From Xylocopa sonorina (taxonomy: Eukaryota; Arthropoda; Insecta; Hymenoptera; Apidae): DNA of 64,000 nt. How positions within the stretch are numbered: position 1 is the first letter of the stretch; each line of letters starts with the position of its first letter. The DNA lies in NCBI RefSeq assembly GCF_050948175.1, contig NW_027490216.1:682001-746000 (forward strand), in the 5' to 3' direction. Below the pieces are notes generated by a model. The model worked only from the letters and a program-made list of their open reading frames with translations. It searched no databases and was not told the DNA's origin. Both the position numbers and the translations under genes were made by a program. This document shows positions 44,173 to 53,413 of this stretch, one piece after another.

Positions 44173-47100
44173 ACATAACCGGAAAAACTAGCACGCCAAA
44201 CGTAATTTTAAAATCCGATCTTCTAATTTCACCAACTCGCTTCATGGTGGACACTGGAGCGGAAATAAATATTATAAAACGTTCGGCTCTAAAAGCATCC
44301 GCGCGAATCGATAAGTCCGAGATCGTAATAATAACAGGGGTAACCGATGGCAAAACCGCAACCTTAGGGACGGTGAATCTTGTCATTTTCGGTCGCGTCG
44401 TTCCTTTTCCAAATAAAATAATCAAATGGAATGGTAAGAGAATTCCTTTCGAAGACGATATCGAAGCACTCGAGGAACCGTCACCGGACTCGAAAATAAA
44501 GCCTCTCCTATCGCCGAAACGTAAACAAGCGCCGCGCACGGAATCTATTCCCCCTCCGCCGCCGCGCCCGCCGCGTAAATCATCGCCTCCGCTGAAACGT
44601 GATGCAGCAACGAAATCGAAGCTTCGAACGCAAGACAAAGCAGCTTCTCCGAAGTCAGGAGACCGTATCTCCATTCCGCCGAGATCAAATATCGGTATCA
44701 AGGTCCGCGTAGTTAATTCGAACCTCGCGGAAGGTATAATTCCTCGTATCGATCTTGCGCCGGGTATATTTTTCGGAAACGCTCTCGTCAGAGTAATTCG
44801 GGGCAAAGCGGTAACTCGAATAATTAATTCATCCGACCGCGCCGTCGAAATCGCGTTACCAGAAATCGTACTTGAGCCCGCGCAAATCATGACTCCCCTC
44901 CATAAGGAGGATAGTCCGTCGCTGTATCCGGCTTTTTCTAAATCTACTAGATCCAACGTATCCGCCGTACCGATCGGCTCATCCCAAAAAGGGAAAACTT
45001 CTATTTCTTTCTCGAGTCAGACACCATACTCGACAATCGAAACTCCTCCTTCGCGTTGCAAAATCGCGAATGTTCAGCAAATCTCCTATGCTCAGGCGGT
45101 TAAAAATAATGTACAACAGTCGCCGTTAAAACAAACATCGAAATCCGCCAATCCTTCGAAATCTCGTCTAGATCGACTTCTTAGTCTCCTCCGTCTCGAC
45201 CACCTCAACGCAGAGGAAAGAGAGCACGTCGTCCGTCTCGTTCAAAGCACGCAGGAGCTTTTTCACATTGAGGGGGATAAATTAGGGCATACGTCAGCAA
45301 CCACGCACAAGATTCCAACCGTCGACGACCGCCCCGTCAATGTGAAACAATACCGGTTCCCACCAGCTCATAAGGAGGAGATTCGACGACAAGTCGACAA
45401 ATTTTTACAAAATGGTGTCATCTCTCCGTCAAAATCACCATATAATTCGCCATTGTGGGTTGTCCCAAAGAAACCGGACTCCTTGGGCAACAAGCAATGG
45501 CGCGTCGTCATCGACTACCGCGCACTCAATGAGAAATCTGTCGCCGATGCCTATCCCCTCCCTTGCATTACCGAGATACTTGATCAGCTCGGGAGCGCGA
45601 AGTATTTTAGTACATTCGATCTCGCGAGCGGATTTCACCAGATCCCAATGGAGCCCGCCGATGCTCCCAAAACCGCTTTTTCGACGCCTCACGGGCATTA
45701 TGAATTTAAAAGAATGCCATTCGGATTAAAAAATGCGCCAGCGACGTTCCAACGACTTATGGACAATGTCCTGTCCGGTCTCCAGGGGAACGAAATTTTC
45801 GTCTATTTGGACGACATTGTTATCTACGCTAGCTCTCTTCAAGAACATCGACTTAAATTCGATAAATTAACTCAACGGCTCAAAGAAGCTAATTTAGTAT
45901 TGCAGCCGGATAAGTGCGAATTCTTGAGGAGAGAAGTAAGCTATTTGGGTCATATTATCAGTGAGCACGGTGTAAAACCTGACCCTGCGAAAATTAGCGC
46001 CGTCAAAAATTTTCCGCGCCCGCGCAACGCGAAACAGATCAAACAATTCCTCGGGCTCGCGGGATACTACAGGCGGTTCATCGCAAATTTTTCCAATATT
46101 GCTAAGCCACTTACAAATTTGTTAAAAAAAGACGCGCCCTTTGTATGGCGTAACGAGCAAGAGAATTCATTCGTCAAACTCCGAGATTGCCTATGCGAAG
46201 CGCCTATCTTGCAGTACCCCAACTTTAAACAACCATTCGTGATAACGACCGACGCGTCCGCCGAAGCTATTGGTGCTATCTTGAGTCAAGGACCAATAGG
46301 CCGCGATTTGCCAATCGCGTACACGTCGCGACTGTTAAACGCTGCGGAGAAAAACTACTCCACGATCGAGAAGGAGTGTCTGGCGATTGTCTACGCCGTC
46401 CATTACTTTCGTCCATACATATACGGTAATCAATTCAAACTCGTTACCGACCATCGACCGTTAGTGTGGATGAATTCGGTCAAGGACCCGTCAAGTAGAC
46501 TCGTACGGTGGAGGCTTAAGTTAGCGGAATTTGACTACGAGATGGTCTATAAAAGTGGAAAAACGAACCTTAATGCGGACGCATTGTCGCGGAATCCCGC
46601 TCAAATTTTTCCGCTCTCGTATTCAGAAAACTCGGAGGACGACATCTTCGATGTGCCTCCGGAAACCCGTAAAAAGTATACCACACTAGCGCCTCCTCCT
46701 ACTCCGGTAACATCAGAACCTGAATTACCGACTCCAGGCACGTCCTTCCGTACCAACACAGCACCACCTCCGCAAGTCGCCAGCGACAGCACCGACTTTT
46801 ATACTCCTGCTCCAAATGAATTTTTCCGACGCGAACCTCTGTTTAATTTCAGCCGTGACGCATTATCAACGCGACGAGACAATGTAGTTGTCTTCGTCAC
46901 GCAATCTGGGCACCCCTATGACACGGGCGCCAAAGATCTAGCGAACGCTGAAAAATTCCTCCTAAACAAAAATCACGTCCTTACCAAAGCCAAAGTCATA
47001 AAAATCGGAAACGAATTCCAAATCCAGCTTCCAATCATCGAACATTCCACCAGATCAATCAATTTCCAGACCGTAATAGAAACATTCAGATCCTTGTGCG

Positions 47101-48890
47101 ACGTTGTAAACGAATTACAATTACAAACATTTAGTATCGCACAAACCTATCTAGACTCCGTATCCTGGTCCCGAATCCAGAAAATCCTTCAAGACCTGTT
47201 TTACGAAACAACTGTCCAGATTACGGTCTGCCAGGGCCTCATTAAAACCCCTTCGGTCGAAGAGCGACTGAAAATAATAAGGGAAAACCACGACTCCCCT
47301 GTGGGAGGTCACAAAGGGGTTAATAAAACTTATTCTCGCATCAGACAACAATACTTTTGGCCAAACATGAAAACACAAATACAAGAATATATTGGCAAAT
47401 GTAAAAGTTGTCAGACAGAGAAACTGGTCCGGGTAAAGACCAGACAGCCTCTCACTTTAACCGACACCCCTGGCAGGGCATTCGATAAGATTTCAATGGA
47501 CGTAATGGGTCCTCTTCCCGAAACTTCCGACGGTTATACAAGTATCCTCACGATCCAAGATCTCCTCACTAAATACTCAGTCGCAGTTCCTCTCAAAACC
47601 ACCACCGCAGTAGACATTGCCGAAGCTTTAATAAAAGAATTCATTTGTAAGTTCGGATGCCCGAAAGGCATACTCACGGACCAAGGTTCGAACTTTATAA
47701 ATAGCTTGATTAAAGCCATAGCAATCAAATTCCGTATTAAGCAATACAAGTCCACTGCGTTCCATCCACAAACAAACGGGTCCGTTGAACGATCTCACCA
47801 CGTCCTGGCCGAATATCTGAAGCATTACATAGAGTCGAGTAACGATTGGGTGAATTGGTTACCGTATGCAATGTTTTCATACAACACCAGTGTGCACGAG
47901 GGTACATTATACACCCCACACGAACTAGTGTTCGGCAGGATAGCTAGGACGCCGTCAGCCACTCCTTTTCAGGACAGCTCTGATAACGAAACTTATAGCG
48001 ACTATCTTATACAACTTCAGGAGAAAATCACGAAATCTCAGGATTTGGCTAAAGCCAATCTAGACAACGCGAAACGCCGTTCCAAATATTATTATGACCG
48101 AAATCTCAATGTCCAAAACTTCGAGGTAGGCCAATGGGTCTATCTTTTAAAAGAGCCGAACAAACATAAGTTCCAGGCACAGTATTCTGGACCGTACCGT
48201 ATCCTCGAAATTTTGGGCAACTGTAATGTTAAGCTGAATGTAAAAGGGCGCCATAAAATTGTTCATACGAACAAAATCAAAATTTGTAAACGAATGCATA
48301 GTATGCAGAGTGTGGATGCTAGTGAAAGAAAAGTGCGAAAAACTGAAAATGAAGTCAGTGAGAGCAGTGACATTCAAACGAACGCTGAAAGTGAAAGCGA
48401 CGAAAGTGCCTGCAATCCGAAGGAAGCCCGCAGTCACGGTCCAATCTCCAAACGTTATCGCCAGGATCAACCAGGCGAAAAACCTCAGATTCCGCAGCAT
48501 CCAGCCGACAGGACCAAGAGAAGGATCCAGCATCCCGAAATCTACCCAACAGACAAGAGATCTCGGCATGGCCGAGATTCTTTTTCCAAGGGGGGTGGTG
48601 TAACGTCAGGCGTACCGCCTGCCACCCTCCGGCGTCCACCTCATCATCCCCAGCATCCGTATCCGGAGCCCCTGCACACGGGCCACCCGCCGACTCGCCG
48701 TCCCTACAGAAGGAGACAAAGGTACGAGAGGGAAGAAGGATGCAGCATGCCGCGCCCACGCGCGATCTCCACACACGAGGGGGAGGACTTCACCCCGTAT
48801 TACGAGGGCGAGGAGCTCTCCGACACATACTGGGTCGAATCCCCAGCGATCACGAAGCCCTATACGTACTTCTCGTACATGTGGGATTAG
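44064..48890 (+). CDS. pol: Element 4 pol: open frame with an 81-bp in-frame deletion in protease
   Basis: From the ATG at 44244 the frame is 1548 codons, 27 fewer than element 1. The missing block lies between VVPF and PNKIIKW, about 50 residues after the protease DTGA. It removes the segment with the ILGSGF motif, the likely counterpart of the conserved second hydrophobic-Gly motif of retropepsins, so protease is probably inactive. Deletion ends share CTTTT (44404-44408). RT, RNase H, zinc finger and integrase are intact with the Phe/Thr markers of elements 1 and 5. The frame continues through the PPT and 97 codons into the 3' LTR. Confidence 0.94.
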   Translation, partial: RQWPPHPPRDRWRGRVPSPSSRREQLQRGNRRNAAINITGKTSTPNVILKSDLLISPTRFMVDTGAEINIIKRSALKASARIDKSEIVIITGVTDGKTATLGTVNLVIFGRVVPFPNKIIKWNGKRIPFEDDIEALEEPSPDSKIKPLLSPKRKQAPRTESIPPPPPRPPRKSSPPLKRDAATKSKLRTQDKAASPKSGDRISIPPRSNIGIKVRVVNSNLAEGIIPRIDLAPGIFFGNALVRVIRGKAVTRIINSSDRAVEIALPEIVLEPAQIMTPLHKEDSPSLYPAFSKSTRSNVSAVPIGSSQKGKTSISFSSQTPYSTIETPPSRCKIANVQQISYAQAVKNNVQQSPLKQTSKSANPSKSRLDRLLSLLRLDHLNAEEREHVVRLVQSTQELFHIEGDKLGHTSATTHKIPTVDDRPVNVKQYRFPPAHKEEIRRQVDKFLQNGVISPSKSPYNSPLWVVPKKPDSLGNKQWRVVIDYRALNEKSVADAYPLPCITEILDQLGSAKYFSTFDLASGFHQIPMEPADAPKTAFSTPHGHYEFKRMPFGLKNAPATFQRLMDNVLSGLQGNEIFVYLDDIVIYASSLQEHRLKFDKLTQRLKEANLVLQPDKCEFLRREVSYLGHIISEHGVKPDPAKISAVKNFPRPRNAKQIKQFLGLAGYYRRFIANFSNIAKPLTNLLKKDAPFVWRNEQENSFVKLRDCLCEAPILQYPNFKQPFVITTDASAEAIGAILSQGPIGRDLPIAYTSRLLNAAEKNYSTIEKECLAIVYAVHYFRPYIYGNQFKLVTDHRPLVWMNSVKDPSSRLVRWRLKLAEFDYEMVYKSGKTNLNADALSRNPAQIFPLSYSENSEDDIFDVPPETRKKYTTLAPPPTPVTSEPELPTPGTSFRTNTAPPPQVASDSTDFYTPAPNEFFRREPLFNFSRDALSTRRDNVVVFVTQSGHPYDTGAKDLANAEKFLLNKNHVLTKAKVIKIGNEFQIQLPIIEHSTRSINFQTVIETFRSLCDVVNELQLQTFSIAQTYLDSVSWSRIQKILQDLFYETTVQITVCQGLIKTPSVEERLKIIRENHDSPVGGHKGVNKTYSRIRQQYFWPNMKTQIQEYIGKCKSCQTEKLVRVKTRQPLTLTDTPGRAFDKISMDVMGPLPETSDGYTSILTIQDLLTKYSVAVPLKTTTAVDIAEALIKEFICKFGCPKGILTDQGSNFINSLIKAIAIKFRIKQYKSTAFHPQTNGSVERSHHVLAEYLKHYIESSNDWVNWLPYAMFSYNTSVHEGTLYTPHELVFGRIARTPSATPFQDSSDNETYSDYLIQLQEKITKSQDLAKANLDNAKRRSKYYYDRNLNVQNFEVGQWVYLLKEPNKHKFQAQYSGPYRILEILGNCNVKLNVKGRHKIVHTNKIKICKRMHSMQSVDASERKVRKTENEVSESSDIQTNAESESDESACNPKEARSHGPISKRYRQDQPGEKPQIPQHPADRTKRRIQHPEIYPTDKRSRHGRDSFSKGGGVTSGVPPATLRRPPHHPQHPYPEPLHTGHPPTRRPYRRRQRYEREEGCSMPRPRAISTHEGEDFTPYYEGEELSDTYWVESPAITKPYTYFSYMWD
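48588..48598 (+). other. Element 4 polypurine tract
   Basis: AAGGGGGGTGG directly before the 3' LTR. Confidence 0.82.
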
Positions 48891-50186
48891 AATAAGGACA
48901 CTACTCACCTATGTACATACACACCAACACACACCTAGATTTAAGTGAATATATGTATATATTTCATTCATGCACGGCTATGTTCCGTGCACTCGCGCGC
49001 ACACTCGACGCTCGCGGCTCACGCTTAACGCGGGCCGCGCCCCACTCCGAACGGCCGCCCCACCACGGGGGCCGAGCGGCCGCCCTACTCCGACCGTCCG
49101 CCCCACCGCGAGGGCCCAGCGACTCGCGCGCCGCGCGACCCGAGGAGGTCGCGGACGCGAGATCCGAGAGTCAGTTCCAATCTCACCTCCGAACGGGAGA
49201 GTTCGTATCTCATCTCCGAACCGAGGAGTTCTAATCCAGCATCCGAACGATGCACCTCCGATCCGAGCAATAGGCTCATTCGCAACGAGCAATTAGCTCT
49301 AATGCATTCGTCTCTATCCATACTCCCATAGCGGAGTCCATTCGATACTTTATACTATTTCTAATTCTCATTGTAATCGCTAGTCAGTAACTTAGAATTT
49401 AGTCAAGTGTATCTAGTATAGTGAAATCATAGAATATAGTTTATTTTTACCAGATTCAAAGTATCTTTATTCGAGTTCAAATACAATTCCTTAATTCTAA
49501 TCCACGGGTACGCTCGCGATTATTCTAATTCTATATCTCATCTACGATAGTCTTGAGGCTCGACGACTAGAGCGAACCAGCGCTTAGTTGCTCCATCCTC
49601 ACTTCTACCGTGTACAGAATATCTTGCGCCCAGGTCGATCCCGGTAAGCTAGAGCGAACCAACGCTTAGCCGTGCCGTATTCAACCGAAGTTCAAGTATT
49701 CTCGATGAGCCTTGCACCTCCGACAAAGCGTACACGACGCGCGGGGAGGAGAGAGTTCATTCGTCGTCTCGCTCGGGAATACGTGGGTGATGCACCAGAA
49801 TATTCAATTTCCTACGTTCGAGTCCTGGTTCCTGTGAAGGAGGTTTCCTTCGCCGCACGACCCGTACGAGTCGCCAATCGTCAGGGCCAAACGCCGATAC
49901 CTGCCAGCCGGAGTCAACCCGCCTGGACGCTTATTCCCGTAGACGTACCTCCGTTCCAGCCGTACGCCGCCGCCATCCCGGTTGCGGATCCAAGGCGTTC
50001 CAGGTACCTGGAAAGAGAAATCAGACAGCGGAATCAAGCCTTCGCAAGGTAAGTTTAGTGTTAGTTACCGTTTTATCGAGTCCGAAACGCCAACGAACCC
50101 GGTCCGGACGCAATTCGCGTTATTTTCGGGAACGGTTACGACTTTGTGCCACCGTTGCGAGCGCAACCGCACCTCGGGACGTGACA
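48599..50186 (+). repeat. Element 4 3' LTR, 1588 bp
   Basis: Two-unit type like those of elements 1 and 5, unlike its own 5' LTR. It has an intact 115-codon sense frame and GTAAGT donor near the end. Confidence 0.95.
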
Positions 50187-50423
50187 CATGAAACACAGAA
50201 ATGAAATGCGATATCGCATTTTAAGAAGCATTAGAACTCTATTGCTACGATACCTAGACATCTGCAGACGCTATTTCCTAGCGAGAAAGTGTCGCATTCA
50301 CATTCATTCGAAGTGTAGACGAGGAATACATAACACTTCGCAAATCATATTATATCTTACCATGAAACATAGAAACGAGATGCGATATCGCGTTCTAAGA
50401 AGCATTAGAACACTACTGCTACG
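50187..50423 (+). repeat. Satellite remnant IV (237 bp)
   Basis: Plus-oriented satellite. It contains the variants GAAACACAGAAATGAAATG, CGAGAAAGTGTCGCATTC and GAAACGAGATG. The last two recur at about 27400-27495, so this is a copy of that higher-order block. It ends in the TSD TACG (50420-50423) of element 5. Confidence 0.95.
50420..50423 (+). other. Target-site duplication TACG, left copy (element 5)
   Basis: TACG here and at 59510-59513. The unoccupied equivalent CTGCTACGATAGGTAG lies in array II with TACG at 27540-27543. Confidence 0.93.
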
Positions 50424-52011
50424 TGTAACGTCAGGCGTACCGCCTGCCACCCTCCGGCGTCCACCTCATCATCCCCAGCATCCGTATCCGGAGCCCCTGC
50501 ACACGGGCCACCCGCCGACTCGCCGTCCCTACAGAAGGAGACAAAGGTACGAGAGGGAAGAAGGATGCAGCATGCCGCGCCCACGCGCGATCTCCACACA
50601 CGAGGGGGAGGACTTCACCCCGTATTACGAGGGCGAGGAGCTCTCCGACACATACTGGGTCGAATCCCCAGCGATCACGAAGCCCTATACGTACTTCTCG
50701 TACATGTGGGATTAGAATAAGGACACTACTCACCTATGTACATACACACCAACACACACCTAGATTTAAGTGAATATATGTATATATTTCATTCATGCAC
50801 GGCTATGTTCCGTGCACTCGCGCGCACACTCGACGCTCGCGGCTCACGCTTAACGCGGGCCGCGCCCCACTCCGAACGGCCGCCCCACCACGGGGGCCGA
50901 GCGGCCGCCCTACTCCGACCGTCCGCCCCACCGCGAGGGCCCAGCGACTCGCGCGCCGCGCGACCCGAGGAGGTCGCGGACGCGAGATCCGAGAGTCAGT
51001 TCCAATCTCACCTCCGAACGGGAGAGTTCGTATCTCATCTCCGAACCGAGGAGTTCTAATCCAGCATCCGAACGATGCACCTCCGATCCGAGCAATAGGC
51101 TCATTCGCAACGAGCAATTAGCTCTAATGCATTCGTCTCTATCCATACTCCCATAGCGGAGTCCATTCGATACTTTATACTATTTCTAAATCTCATTGTA
51201 ATCGCTAGTCAGTAACTTAGAATTTAGTCAAGTGTATCTAGTATAGTGAAATCATAGAATATAGTTTATTTTTACCAGATTCAAAGTATCTTTATTCGAG
51301 TTCAAATACAATTCCTTAATTCTAATCCACGGGTACGCTCGCGATTATTCTAATTCTATATCTCATCTACGATAGTCTTGAGGCTCGACGACTAGAGCGA
51401 ACCAGCGCTTAGTTGCTCCATCCTCACTTCTACCGTGTACAGAATATCTTGCGCCCAGGTCGATCCCGGTAAGCTAGAGCGAACCAACGCTTAGCCGTGC
51501 CGTATTCAACCGAAGTTCAAGTATTCTCGATGAGCCTTGCACCTCCGACAAAGCGTACACGACGCGCGGGGAGGAGAGAGTTCATTCGTCGTCTCGCTCG
51601 GGAATACGTGGGTGATGCACCAGAATATTCAATTTCCTACGTTCGAGTCCTGGTTCCTGTGAAGGAGGTTTCCTTCGCCGCACGACCCGTACGAGTCGCC
51701 AATCGTCAGGGCCAAACGCCGATACCTGCCAGCCGGAGTCAACCCGCCTGGACGCTTATTCCCGTAGACGTACCTCCGTTCCAGCCGTACGCCGCCGCCA
51801 TCCCGGTTGCGGATCCAAGGCGTTCCAGGTACCTGGAAAGAGAAATCAGACAGCGGAATCAAGCCTTCGCAAGGTAAGTTTAGTGTTAGTTACCGTTTTA
51901 TCGAGTCCGAAACGCCAACGAACCCGGTCCGGACGCAATTCGCGTTATTTTCGGGAACGGTTACGACTTTGTGCCACCGTTGCGAGCGCAACCGCACCTC
52001 GGGACGTGACA
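50424..52011 (+). repeat. Element 5 5' LTR, 1588 bp
   Basis: 27-bp units at 51003-51029 and 51030-51056. Carries CTAAATCTC where its 3' LTR has CTAATTCTC. Confidence 0.95.
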
Positions 52012-52024
52012 CGAAAGTTATTTT

Positions 52025-52042
52025 TGGTGACAGCGGTGGGAT
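52025..52042 (+). other. Element 5 primer binding site
   Basis: TGGTGACAGCGGTGGGAT, 13 nt past the LTR. Confidence 0.7.
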
Positions 52043-52093
52043 AGCCACGCGTTTCCTCCGGAAATTCCGCCGAAAGGAACCGCGAAACTAGAT

Positions 52094-53413
52094 ATGGCAA
52101 CCCGGACTCCGACAAAAACGCGCCAGCAGACACAGCGAGCCGCCGCGATGGCCGATTCCGAACGCGAAAAACGCACTAGCAGAACGCTTGATTTCCAAGA
52201 CGCTATCGCCGAGCCTCTTCCTAGTACCGCGCAACAAAATACTTCCGCGAAAAATACGAAAGCGACCGATCCGAGTAATGCCGCGTTGCTCCAGCAAATA
52301 GAAATTCTACGTCGTGAATTAGAATCTATTCGCAGAACGCCTGATTTAACGCGCGACGATACTGTTTCTCTAGATATTCCTCGGGGAAATCCGCTTTCCG
52401 GACATAATTCGAGCTCCGATTTCAATACAAATAGTTCGCAACACGACGAGCTATCGCTTAAGCAGGCCCTCGAAGCCGTGCCGACATTCGATGGTCAGAA
52501 TATTCCTATTCTTCAGTTTACCCGAGCGTGTAAACGCGCTTATGAGCTTATCCCTAATGGGTGCGAGCGAACTTTCACACGCCTGCTTAAGGGAAAACTC
52601 AAGGGTCGTGCCTACGCCGCGCTAGAAGACGAGCCATGTTACACAATACTCGAATTAACGGACGTTCTTCGCAGCACATTTTGCTCCGTAAAATCAGCTC
52701 ATCATTATCGGGGTGAACTTGCAAATATATTCATGCGCGCGAACGAGCACATTCTAGATTACATCGGTCGAGTAAAAGATCTTAGAACCGCCATAATTGA
52801 TTGCGAAAGGCTTGCTCGACGAGACACACCGGAATCGCTCGATGACGTAGACGCGCTCACTCTACAATGTTTTAAAGACGGTCTCATTCCGGAAATTCGA
52901 ATGCAAATGACGATAAATTCATTCGGCACATTGCGAGAAACGTTCGCTCGAGCGCGAGAGCTTTACCAAATGCACGAACGTGATTGCAACCGACTAGGTA
53001 GATCGCGTGCCGCGCGACCAGAATCGCGCGAAAAACCAGCCGAAGTTATTTGCCGAAAATGTAATAATATCGGACATTACGCGACCGAGTGTCGGCTCAG
53101 ACCGCCATCGCCGTACCGACCGCAGGAATACTTGCGATCCAGGGACGTACCGCCTCCTACTCGAGGCCCCGCGTACGAACAACCGAGACAAATCGTAGCC
53201 AGGGACGCGCCCAAATTTTGTCGCTATTGCAAGACCCCGGGGCACGAAATAGGCGAGTGCCGCAAAAGACAGTACAACAACGCGGTAAATAAAAATTCGG
53301 GAAACGACAATGGCCTCCGCACCCGCCGCGAGACAGGTGGCGAGGCCGCGCACCAAGTCCGTCCTCTCGCCGCGAACAACTCCAACGCGGAAATCGACGA
53401 AACGCCGCGATAA
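52094..53413 (+). CDS. gag: Element 5 gag: capsid/nucleocapsid polyprotein
   Basis: Intact, 439 codons, with a protein sequence that looks identical to the gag of element 2. It shares the GCCACGCG leader marker with that copy. Both CCHC knuckles are present. Identity to element 2 ends in the gag-pol joint region: about 30 nt after the gag stop this copy reads GTAGTTCTAAAATCCGATC, partly shared with element 4 only, which places a possible recombination joint there. Confidence 0.95.
   Translation: MATRTPTKTRQQTQRAAAMADSEREKRTSRTLDFQDAIAEPLPSTAQQNTSAKNTKATDPSNAALLQQIEILRRELESIRRTPDLTRDDTVSLDIPRGNPLSGHNSSSDFNTNSSQHDELSLKQALEAVPTFDGQNIPILQFTRACKRAYELIPNGCERTFTRLLKGKLKGRAYAALEDEPCYTILELTDVLRSTFCSVKSAHHYRGELANIFMRANEHILDYIGRVKDLRTAIIDCERLARRDTPESLDDVDALTLQCFKDGLIPEIRMQMTINSFGTLRETFARARELYQMHERDCNRLGRSRAARPESREKPAEVICRKCNNIGHYATECRLRPPSPYRPQEYLRSRDVPPPTRGPAYEQPRQIVARDAPKFCRYCKTPGHEIGECRKRQYNNAVNKNSGNDNGLRTRRETGGEAAHQVRPLAANNSNAEIDETPR
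53299..53370 (+). promoter_or_regulatory. Element 5 -1 ribosomal frameshift signal
   Basis: GGGAAAC at 53299-53305 with both predicted stems unchanged. Confidence 0.8.

Larger units (their letters stand above)
41264..50186 (+). mobile_element. Element 4: Ty3/Gypsy LTR retrotransposon with two different LTRs (8923 bp)
   Basis: The 5' LTR is the 1507-bp type and the 3' LTR the 1588-bp type, differing in the 81-bp deletion, the 27-bp unit sequences and several points. Flanks are discordant: ACAT (41260-41263) on the left, CATG (50187-50190) on the right, about 40 bp apart in monomer phase. This fits a crossover between two insertions. Gag and pol are open, but pol lacks 27 codons in protease. 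Confidence 0.96.
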
